64,000 bases of DNA from Dryomyza anilis (Eukaryota; Arthropoda; Insecta; Diptera; Dryomyzidae), in assembly GCA_951804985.1 (NCBI GenBank), contig OX638131.1, positions 2,666,001 through 2,730,000 on the forward strand. The letters are read 5' to 3'. Positions 37,761 to 48,472 of the stretch are shown one piece after another (position 1 is the first letter of the stretch; each line of letters opens with the position of its first letter). The notes beneath the pieces are model-generated. The model searched no databases and had not been told where the DNA came from. It saw only the letters and a program-made list of their open reading frames with translations. The translations under genes were made by a program, and so were the position numbers.

Positions 37761-38042
37761 TACGCAGAGAAAGATTCTCTTTTGGCATGAGGTTGTAATA
37801 ACGAAAAAGTTAATTGTAACAATCAACTTGATTCGGTTAAAACGAATGTTTGTACAAATTTGTTGGCGGATTCGGTTGGCGCTTGAAATATTAGCCTATA
37901 CACAATCCAAAATATTCTAAAATTGTTCGAAATTGTTGTAGTTCAAACTACAACTCTTTTAGTTTTGAGAATAACAACCCACTAAACGGTTGGGAGAACC
38001 GAATAGGTTTGTTGGCGCAACAAATCTCTATTCCTGTGTGTA
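37761..38042. mobile_element. MITE with TACACACAG-type ends (family F), copy 3
   Basis: It starts TACGCAGAGAAAGATTCTCT and ends CAAATCTCTATTCCTGTGTGTA. It matches the copy at 27989-28268 over nearly its full length. Confidence 0.7.
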
Positions 38043-39420
38043 TGTACATCAAAAAATTTTGTTTATCAAATTTCATTCAAAATATTTATTTTTTCGTTTT
38101 TTTTTTACATATTTAGAATCCCCAAGTGGTTTTTGTTTTTTATTATATAATTTATAAATCATGATTAAGATTAATAGGAATGTTCGATGCACTGATCAAT
38201 CGAACACCCTAGTAAGTAGAACTATTTGCGAGTTCAAACCTAATCGCAGAAATTGCTATGAAATCGATATTCTGTTACGTTGCTGCTAATTCAAAATTGA
38301 AACTATTTCTTTAAACTTCATTAATAAGCAATATATCTTCCGTAATTTAGTTATTATGCTGTAGCTGATCGCTCGGTCGTTGATTGTTTCGCTGAAGTTT
38401 AATAATATGCTTGAAATGAATGATTTATGGCGATTACACAAATTATGCAATAAAACAATCATCGACCTCTGTTTTTTTTTTTTTTTTTATTTTCTTCATA
38501 ATTTATGAAAGATGCACTTTTTATGCGCATGACGCATCATTCGATGGTTGCAACAAAACGAACAAAAAAAAAATAGTGCAATTGTCGCAGATGCCGTTGT
38601 GAGCTCTGGGGACAACATCAAAAAAGCATGAAAAACCTGCGCAAAATCAGGCAACCGCTGCAAAAGCAATGATCATAAAACAGTAAATAAAGCAGAAGAA
38701 AAAGAAGTATCAAAAAAAAAAAAACAAGCAGAAGCTGAACAAGAGGAATAAGTAAGAAGCAATAAGAAAAAGCTGCTGCTGCTGCTGATCATGATAATCA
38801 TGATGATGAAAAAAGTTCACTTGAGTTAAAAAGAAAGTTTCATTGACAAAAGTAGAAAATTTTAAAAATAAAATAAAATTAAATTTCGTTGCGGTTCAAC
38901 TCGATTTAGCGGCAACAACAGCAACAACAAGAACAACACAGTTGACGGTGATGAACTTTGCATATCGCTGCTGCCGTTGATGCGGCAGCAACAACAGCAT
39001 TAGTCACAGATACATTTGTATCTAACAGGTTGCCTGCCGTTCGATGCACCGTTCGCTGTTGTTGTTGTTATTGTGCTGCTGCTGATGTTGTAGTTGTTGT
39101 CGATGATGCTTTTTTTTTGTCTGTTGCCGGCCGCTGTGATGTGCTGCTGCTGCTTGTTTATTAAATTGCATCTCAATTCGTAGCTCGCTCATTCGCTCAA
39201 TACATAGAAAAGATTACAACAAAGTGTTACAGAGCAGAGGGTACCTGTTTTTGCCGGGGCTTCTTCTTGTTTTTGTTGTTGTTCAGATTGGTATGATTTT
39301 GCGGCATTTGGTTAATGCGTTGTTTGATCTTCTTCGGTGTGACTGCAACTTTTATTCACTACAATTTCGTATTTAATTTCATTCTTACTTACTTCTTTCT
39401 TCGTTTCACTCTTTATCTTT
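38043..39420. other. Intergenic DNA with GC-richer, CAG/GTT-rich part at 38880-39340
   Basis: No conserved coding sequence is present. The 38880-39340 part has GCAACAACAGCAACAACAAG and GTTGTTGTTGTTATTG runs like fly 5' UTRs. Confidence 0.35.
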
Positions 39421-39425
39421 CCTTT

Positions 39426-39494
<69 letters not shown>

Positions 39495-40341
39495 CTCACT
39501 TTCTTTCTTTCTTCCATTCTCACTTTCTTTTCTTTCTTTTCTTTCTTTTTTTTTCTTTTCTGTCTTTTCTTTTCTTTCTTTTCTTTCTTTTCTTTCTTTT
39601 CTTTCTTTTCTTTCTTTTCTTTTCTTTCTTTTCTTTCTTTCTTTCTTTTCTTTCTTTTCTTTTCTTTCTTTTCTTTCTTTTCTTTCTTTTCTTTCTTTTC
39701 TTTCTTTTCTTTCTTTTCTTTCTTTTCTTTCTTTTCTTTCTTTTCTTTCTTTTCTTTCTTTTCTTTCTTTTCTTTCTTTTCTTTCTTTTCTTTCTTTTCT
39801 TTCTTTTCTTTCTTTTCTTTCTTTTCTTTCTTTTCTTTCTTTTATTTCTTTTCTTTCTTTTCTTTCTTTTCTTTTCTTTCTTTTCTTTCTTTTCTTTCTT
39901 TTCTTTCTTTTCTTTCTTTTCTTTCTTTTCTTTCTTTTCTTTCTTTTCTTTCTTTTCTTTCTTTTCTTTCTTTTCTTTCTTTTCTTTCTTTTCTTTCTTT
40001 TCTTTCTTTTCTTTCTTTTCTTTCTTTTCTTTCTTTTCTTTCTTTTCTTTCTTTTCTTTCTTTTCTTTCTTTTCTTTCTTTTCTTTCTTTCCTTTCTTTT
40101 CTTTCTTTTCTTTCTTTTCTTTCTTTTCTTTCTTTTCTTTCTTTCTTTTCTTTCTTTTCTTTCTTTTCTTTCTTTTCTTTCTTTTCTTTCTTTTCTTTCT
40201 TTTCTTTCTTTTCTTTCTTTTCTTTCTTTTCTTTCTTTTCTTTCTTTTCTTTCTTTTCTTTCTTTTCTTTCTTTTCTTTCTTTACTTTCTTTTCTTTCTT
40301 TTCTTTCTTTTTTTTCTTTCTTCTCTTTCTTTTCCTTCTTT

Positions 40342-40401
<60 letters not shown>

Positions 40402-40435
40402 TTCTTTCTCTCTTTCTTTCTCTCTTTCTTTCTTC

Positions 40436-40492
<57 letters not shown>

Positions 40493-40509
40493 TTTCTTTT
40501 TCTTTCTTT
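39421..40509 (+). repeat. 1.1-kb polypyrimidine tract, (TTTTCTTTC)n and (CTTT)n
   Basis: Over a thousand bases are almost purely T and C on the + strand. The core is a 9- to 10-bp TTTTCTTTC-type unit (39580-40320), flanked by pure CTTT arrays on both sides. The + strand open frame through it (39315-40511) is an artefact of the repeat and is rejected as a gene. Such tracts can form triplex (H-DNA) structures. Confidence 0.95.
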
Positions 40510-40649
40510 AATTTATTTATATAATATTTTTATATATTTTTATTTTAATTTCGTTCTTTCTTTTTGATTTATAAAGTAAAATAAAGATATATGGTAAAAC
40601 AATTATATATTTTTTTCAATCTTTTTTTTTCTCTTCCCTAGTAGAATAG

Positions 40650-41560
40650 TGATCATGGTCTGTATAGAACTTCGGCCGAGCTCTCTCATCATTTGAGCTG
40701 TGCCTGTTATATATGTACTCAAATTGGTGGGTCCTGTATAGTGGGAAGCTGTATAAGAAAATATTCTTTTACTACCAAAAAATGGAATATAAATATTCCA
40801 CTTTCAAATTTTATATTCCACTTTCATAATATCTACTAAAATTTTTTAAATAAAACGAATATATAAAAATTATAAATTGACCATGGAAAATTTATAATAA
40901 TTTAATAATAATAAACATAATTAAAAAAATGTAAACCTGAATAAAATACATCGCTAAATTCCTGGAATATAAATATTCCACTTTCAAATTTTATATTCCA
41001 TTTTCATAATATCTACTAAAATTTTTTAAATAAAACGAATATATAAAAATTATAAATTGACCATGGAAAATTTATAATAATTTAATAATAATAAACATAA
41101 TTAAAAAAATGTAAACCTGAATAAAATACATCGCTAAATACCAGAAAAAATTATTTTGCAACTATATTGACCTAGAGATCAGCATTCAAATCAACAAAAA
41201 CCATTTATTTTTGAAGTATCACAATTTTGCAAAATTTCGAAAAAAACAACCATTTTTTTATTTAAAAAAAACAGACCTAATACCAATAATATAGAAGTAA
41301 CAAATTAAAAACGATCACTCTATACCACTTTTATATTCGAATATTTTATCAACCAAATAAATTCTTTTCAGTTGTAAAATATTCCACTATGGGAATATTA
41401 TATTCCACTCTGGTCACACTGGTCCTACAGTTTATTGCCGAATCCGAACGGCGGATGAGAGCTTTTCATAGGCAATGTTTTACTCTCGTAGGTTTGCCAT
41501 TTACTGCCGATAGGTAGTTTTCAGTCACTGGAGATCGAACATCGGACCATTTGGAGTTAC
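40650..41560 (-). mobile_element. tRNA-derived SINE copy 2, split by a 685-bp insertion
   Basis: The SINE body is present at 40658-40738 and again at 41424-41540, in the - orientation. Between them is foreign DNA (about 40739-41423). GGTCCT stands on both sides of the insert, as expected for a short target duplication. The tRNA head is largely lost at the right end. Confidence 0.75.
40739..41423. mobile_element. AT-rich insertion inside the SINE, with an internal 180-bp tandem duplication
   Basis: It starts GTATAGTGGGAAGCTG and ends ATTCCACTCTGGTCACACT. Two units, 40783-40962 and 40963-41142, are exactly 180 bp apart, and I count one substitution in the core. No ORF and no clear terminal inverted repeat. 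The right end contains GGTCACACT, the Drosophila core promoter Motif 1 word. Confidence 0.6.
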
Positions 41561-41589
41561 CGACGCTACTGTGGTTTGGTGGCCGATAA

Positions 41590-42020
41590 ACTGCAGTTTA
41601 GACAAAATTTTAAATCTCAAATTAAATTAAGAAACCTTTGACCGACCTTCAACATAAAAACCAAGTGCAGTAAAAAAACTGGGTTTTGAATGGTAGAAAA
41701 ATCGAAAAAAAACCACTTGGAACCCATATATTTTTTTGGTTGGAACCGGAAACAAAATTGGAAAAAGAACCGCTATTTAAAAAAAATATTGAAACCATAA
41801 CCGGAACCGATATTTCAAATGGTTTTAGTCCCTGGTTAAAACAACCTTTTTGGAAAATGAGGTTTTCTATTTTTTTCAATATTTTTATTGAAGCACGTTA
41901 AAATGCTCTACAACTAGATGTTTGTATTAAAAATTTGATAAGTCGCAAAAAAAAAACGTTGCAGAATCAAAATGGTCTGATTCTATAACGAGGATTATGT
42001 TTTTGTTGTACCAAATTTTT
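41590..42020. repeat. GGAACCGG-type degenerate tract and AT-rich DNA
   Basis: The 41640-41840 part contains ACCACTTGGAACCCAT and GGAACCGGAAAC words related to 25420-25630. No gene was seen. Confidence 0.4.
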
Positions 42021-43080
42021 TTTATTGTTCAGTGCGCACCTCATTCATTCAATTAAAAAGCGCGCCTGCGCAATCCTCGCACACACAGTCACACAAACGG
42101 ATTGACAGACACCCAGCACAGCGCAGCATCTGCGTGTGGGTTGAGTAACAACAGCAACAACAACAACATGACTGTTGCAATTCACTGCATACTAAACGTA
42201 AACCTGGCCAAAAGTATCGCATGAAATAAGCCGAGAAGGAAGCCGAAAAAGTAATAACAGCAGCAGCAACATAAGAGAAGAAGCAAAAGTAACCGAAAAA
42301 GCGCAAATGCTAAAACAGCTTAGATCAAATTGTGTTCTGTTGTAATAAAAAAAAAAAATATGCAAATAAAGTAGTTACTTTTTCGAATTAGAGTAGAGAA
42401 ACAAACACGCTGTATCTCACAGTTGCTGAAAGTATCTCGCAGGCCGCTGACAGTATCTCGATGTAGTAACTGCTGGAACAAACTGAAACACATTAAACCC
42501 GAACAAAGTATAAAATGCTTTTCAACATTTCGCGTATCTTTTGCAAAGAACAACTATTAATTTCTAGTTTTGCAGACAACGCATATTTCTTTTATTTTTT
42601 TTTTTATTATACTTCTGAAACATTTATTTTGTTTTTTTTATACCACTTTTAAACCCTTTTTGTATGGTTGTAGGTATTTGTAGTTATAGCCTCAACGTTG
42701 TAAACAGCGCATTTTTAGCGAGCCGCTAAATCTTCAAAACCAACAAGAAATTCACACGCAAAATAAACAAAAACAACAACGATCGCGTTTACATTATTCC
42801 CACTTTTTGTTTTTTCTTCGTTTTGTATTTGTTGGTTTTGTGGTTGTTGTATTTTTAGCACGATTTTTGTGTGTATCTTTGAGATTGAATTTTTTGTTCT
42901 TTTATTTATTTTTATTAATTGTACACTGCGCATACGCGCAACACCCGTATTCTTTAACAGACGATCGCACACGTTAAACGCTCGGAAGCAACTGATTGAA
43001 CCAGCGTTCCCCGCTAGTTGGCACCCCTGCTGGCAGCACTGTAGAATGTAGTGCAGCCAGATCTGCAAATTTAAATAGTA
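42021..43080. other. GC-richer islands at 42030-42330 and 42700-43080
   Basis: They contain CACACACAGTCACACAAACG, CAACAGCAACAACAACAACA and, near 42920-43050, CGCATACGCGCAACACCCG. They are unlike the surrounding AT-rich DNA and may be promoter or exon sequence, but no ORF has a recognisable domain. Confidence 0.3.
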
Positions 43081-45887
43081 GGGTTTGCATTCTCCGCCGA
43101 TGGGAGTAGATTCATTTAATTTGATTTCAGGGTTGCATTAGTACGTACTTTCGTATTATCTGTTTTTATCAGAGTTGCAGAAATTTGTTCTTTCGTATTA
43201 TTCAGAGAACGTTTTTATTTTGAAAGTACGAAATATTTAGAACTTCGTACTAAGTATTTTTTAAATTTTGTAGTACATTTTTGTTTAAAAGTACCTAAAT
43301 TTTGTTGATTGTCAGTTTTGAATCGATGGAAAAATGTTGTACCTTTTGAAAAATGTTCGCCTTCCCTTTATTTTTATTATTTCTTTTTTTGTCGTCAGTT
43401 TAGTTCCAACTGCAAAATGTTGTACCTTTCAAAATATTTTAGTCTGTCTTTTTTCGTCAGTTTAGATCCGACAGGAACATACTTTTTTTTGATCCGACGT
43501 GAACATGATAGTACGTTTTAATAAATTGTTCGTCTTTCCTTTATTTTATTTTTAACTTTTGATTTTTTTTTGTCTTACTGATTTTTGTTGATAGGATTCT
43601 ACAATTTTGTGGTACGTTTGAAAACAAAACTTTTTTTTAAGTTTTTATTTTAAATCCTACGTTTTTATTCTTAGATGATACATTCTTATTTTCTCAGAAA
43701 CACTGTTATATATTTTGAAAGTACGAAATACTTTATTATTCGTACTTAAGACAATCTGAAAATATTTGGTCGCCACTAAATTTTGCAAAAAGAAAATAAA
43801 TGACATCAAAGTCACGTGGTACAGCACAACAATCAAAAATCAGAAGAAAAAAATTTTAAAAACTCAATTTTCTCGAATAATTTATGAAAATACTTAACAT
43901 AAATAAATGTTTTTTTCTAAATTTGTTTAAAATGGAGTTAAAAAATAGTATTTTGATTCTTAAGTCTGAATCACAGGATTGACTATACGACCAACCGTTG
44001 ATGCAATTTTCAAAAGGTTTTTAAAATTCTTTGAAAATGTGCGTCAATGGTTGGCCGTACAGTCAATCGGTTAATTCAGGTTTTAGGGTACCGTGAAGTA
44101 TTGTATTTGTTGTTGTTAAAATGTAGCCAGATGAATTCTTATTTTACTAAAACTAATTCTCACATATTAACTATTTGAAGATTACAAATACAAAACGAAA
44201 AATTGTATGGCAGTTAAATAAAAGTTGATAAAAAAATGATTAATAGTACATTTTTATTCTTAACACACACAGAAAAAAAAGTGTGTAAATATAACTAAAA
44301 TGTTTATCAATCCAATTAATTTTTAATTGAAACTCAGCCGATGTAACTTTTAGTAGCATTGAATTCCATATTCGTAATAATGAGAATATGTTAATTGGAG
44401 AAACTTTAATTAATTATTTTGTCATATTGATATTAAAGTTGTTATATGTATTATATTTTTTTTATTGGGAATTTTTAAATCATTAATTAATTAATTAGTA
44501 ACATCAATTAAAAGTTTCATTCGATAGAAATTGGATAAATTAAATATTTTGTTAAATTAAATTAAATATTTGTCGAATAAAAACATATGAAAATAAAAAT
44601 GATTTAATTCAATATATAACATAAACAAAATATTAAATAAGTATTTATACTGTTTGAATTGCTTTGTAAAATTTGTTCAACCTAACGAATGTTTTACCGA
44701 AGTCAGTTTTCACAACTATTAAAGATTTAGTAGTACTGAAATTGTATTAAATTTATTCCTATTAATATTTTAATTAAAAAAATGTGTAAATACAATTAAT
44801 TTATTAGTAAATACATTCTTATTTTTAATTGGAATACGATTTAGTTTGCTATTAATATCAATTGTTATATATACGTACAATATTTTTTTCTGTGCAGTTA
44901 CATATATCATATTTCGAGATAAACTAAAGGTATTCACAAAACGGAGCAGTTGCCCATGTACATTAGCAGTATTGTAGAATTGTATCATATTTCGTGAACA
45001 CACTTATTTCATATTTGTGTAGAATGGTGGTTTTCAGTTTGATGTACCAAAAACAGATGTTTTTGTTTCATTAAAATTTTAGATTTATTGCTTATTGGCC
45101 ATATACAATATATAAATATGCCTTTTGTTACTTATTTTTAATTCAATATCTCTTATCAATACAATTTAATTAAAACAAAGCACACGAATTAAATTAGTGA
45201 TGACGATCTAAGAAAAAAAACTCAGAACTCGTTAATATTTATTGTTAAAACAGTGAACTTTATGCTATTATTTCTTTTTTTATTCACATGCATATATGTA
45301 CATATTCATTAAAAATATATATTTTCATTTAAATATAATGCATTTTGGTGAATTTCAACTCAATAATCAAACACTGTCTGTAATATCAAGTACCCAAAAG
45401 TCATAAATTCAGCATCACTAAAAAAACTACAAAAGTACCACGAAGTAAACTCAAGCTTTTAGCGAAGTAGATTAGCAGATAATTTTTGTTTTTGCCACCA
45501 ATGTATTTTGTTGTTGTACAACTGCTACTTGACAAAACTGCTACTCTACATCGCAACTGCTCCGTTTAGTGAATAACCTTACTATAATTTTCAAAAACTG
45601 CAACACTGCCATATTTGCCAGTTAGTGTGGATAAATATCTTTTATGGTATTTTTTAATTGCCGTGCGATAAAAAAATACCATGGTATTTTTAAATTCATC
45701 GTGGTATTTTATGTGGTATTTTTTAACAGCATACGTTTGTGTTATGTATAATAAATACATACAATCCATTATCTTGTAAAATGTCTAAAGGTAATTAATT
45801 TATGCACCCAAATAATATCTAAATAAACTTAAGCGAATATTCGTAACAATCATATTCACCCCCTTTAATTCACAAACGCATCAATGG
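43081..45887. other. AT-rich intergenic DNA
   Basis: Repeated words such as GTACGAAATATTT (43140-43780) are present. A degenerate hairpin at 43966-44092 resembles the element at 14447-14632. The 45600-45730 stretch carries GTGGTATTTT words that recur at 46200-46340. No gene was seen. Confidence 0.4.
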
Positions 45888-46103
45888 AAACATTTTTCTA
45901 TACCGCGCTACCTCTCGTCAGTAAATGGCAAACCTACGAGAGTAAAACCATTGCCTATGAAAAGCTCTCACCCGCCGTTCGGATTCGGCAATAAACTGTA
46001 GGTCCCACCACTTTGAGTACAAATATAACACGCACAGCTCAAAATGGTGAGAGAGCTCGGCCGAAGTTCTATACAGGACTGTAGCGCAAAACTATTATTA
46101 TTA
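45888..46103 (+). mobile_element. tRNA-derived SINE copy 3, 5'-truncated
   Basis: In + orientation it begins AAACATTTTTCTATACCGCG, lacking the tRNA head. It includes GGCAAACCTACGAGAGTAAA and CACCCGCCGTTCGGATTCGG, and ends with an ACTATTATTATTAATT tail. 5' truncation fits LINE-driven retroposition. It sits between GGTATTTTT-rich flanks (45640-45730 and 46200-46340) that may be one older element. Confidence 0.8.
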
Positions 46104-48472
46104 ATTTATGAAATAAAAAATCATACAAGAGTATAATTTTAAAAATACAAATGTTATTTGATTGTCTATTTTCATACATTTTTAATTTTTCTGGGATTTT
46201 TGGCGGTATTTTTTTATCTGTGGTATTTTTGTGGTATATTGTTAATTACGTGGGATATTTTGTGGTATTTTTAAATGGCAAAGGTATTTTTTATTGAAAA
46301 AATACTATGGTATTTTCTGTGGTATTTTTTTATTTTCTGTCGTGGGATAAAGATATTTTCTCTGGGATAAAGACCTGGCAACTATGAACACTGCTTTTAA
46401 TTTCAAAATGGTGGGACACATAGTGTTGCCATACCATTTAATTTTATCTCTCTGTCTGAATTTCCGTTGACTTCAGACACAAACCTATCAATTAGCACAT
46501 ACACAAACCACAATGCTGAAGAAAATACAATAGTTGTTATTTGACGAAAGAGAAAAATCATGTTTTTGGTTTTTGACGACGATCCCTTTTTCGACGAAGA
46601 AGCAACACAATGTCACAATTGGTTTTATTTTTAAATTTTTGTACATTTTAAGCAAAATTTTGAATTTATCGACGCAATCTCGAACTTTAATTTTTATTTG
46701 TTTCGATATCCTTCTGATTTCGCAAGACTCTGATAGAACGCATCGATATCTACAAAACCAACTTGACGCTGGATATCGTTACGAAAGTCTCCGATTCTCG
46801 CCTTGATCTCGTAACGAGATCGAAACGAATGGCATACTGGAGAGAATGAAGTTTTTTCGATATCATTTCAATATCCATAACGACAAAAACAGAGATAGCA
46901 TTCTGTTATGTTCGTTTTTAATGACAATATTCGTATTTTCGTATTGTCGACAACTATAAAAAGGATATCGTTTGGTTTGCCGGAAAATTTTGTATATGAT
47001 TTCGTTGTCGAAAATTCGAGCATGGCATTTAAAATCGCATATTCAAAAGACATCAAAAGGATGACATTTGTATTTTCGATTAGACGAGGTGACTCTCCAA
47101 TACTAAACCACTGTTTTGTTTATTTGAAAAGCTTAATTAATTGTCCGAGGTAAAAGTTAAAAATGCTTTAAATTTGTTTCACATAAAAAGATTTATTATA
47201 TAATTTGCAATATATATTTATATATATATATATAGTTATGTACTATAACATTTACATTTAAATAAGAAAGAATGTTTACATTGAAAAAATACTTTTTTTG
47301 TAAAAGAATATTCCACAAATTGTTAAATTATAAAAGAAGAAGAAGAGTTTGTCAACAGTATTTTTTAGATAAAGTACCTATTTTCTTGTTGTTGTTTTCT
47401 TTTGTTTGAGAAATGTAAAAAATGGAAGAATTTTCTTTGTAACATTTTCATATTGGTTGCATGAGAATAACAAATAAAAAAAAATAGTTAAATCAAAATT
47501 CATAGGTTTTTTTTGTTGTTGTTTAGTGTTTGTTTAAATATCTAAGTCGATAACATTTACGCGATGTATAAAGTGTATAAATGAATGAATTAAATGCTAT
47601 AAATATTAAAACTACGTTTTTTTTATTTAGCAGTATAAAACTTGTTTCATGCTTTAAAAAGATTTCAATTTGTTCGAAGACAAAAAACATTACTTGTTGC
47701 ACGCTACGTTTTGCGAAATTTAAGGCCTTTATTTTTAGTTGTACTTTTGAAGTTGAATTCGTTTGGGTGATTTTCATTTCATGTTGGGTATATTAAAATC
47801 AGACATTTAATGCTTTCGCTAAAAATACAATAAATTTATTTTCCTAAAACCAACGAGCATAAATAAAATTCAAAATCGAAAGCAGGCAACAACTAAAAAA
47901 AGAAATAATAAATGTGTGTGTTTAAAACAGTAATTCTGGCCACTTTAGCGAAAGATCAACGAAATTTAGCTGCTAAATCTTAAAACTACAGTAAAGGGAA
48001 AACTTAACAGAAAAAAAGTAGCAGACATTTGTAAAAATAATTTCAATCAAGTCAGATTGCTGCTTGTGGTCCATGTGAATAAAGTAGCGAATTAATTAAA
48101 ATAGTTCGCAAACAAAGTAGTCAAAGTTATGAAGTGATGGCTCTAAGCACGATTTATAATAAACGAAAATATTATTGCTTTTAGAGCAGGGCGCGGTATA
48201 GTGTGGTAAGGTGTGTGGGAGAGGAGATGGTGCTTAATACTAAATCATGTTATTATTAATTTGCATGCGTTTTTCATGCGTTTCATGCGCATGCATTTCA
48301 TTTCTTTTCATTTTAATGTATTCTGGTTGGTTTATTGGCAGAAAAGTCTTAGCTTGTATTGCCATCTGTTGGGACTGGGTTGTAGTTCGTCAATAGAATT
48401 ATATTTGATTAATTATGGATCGATTGATTGTTTGATTGATGTATGGTTTGGCTGGCTGGCTGCAAATGCAAT
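46104..48472. other. Intergenic DNA and 3' region of l(2)gl
   Basis: No coding gene was recognised. TTTATT at 48331-48336 (a - strand AATAAA) is a possible polyadenylation signal about 140 bases past the l(2)gl stop. The frames at 46534-47153 show no domain. Confidence 0.4.

Noticed and set aside
39315..40511. 398-codon open frame
   Set aside because: It is the translation of a TTTTCTTTC / CTTT repeat into Ser, Phe and Leu only.
46534..47153. Two + strand ORFs between the SINE and l(2)gl
   Set aside because: No similarity recognised, and no splice or promoter context. Left as unassigned AT-rich DNA.
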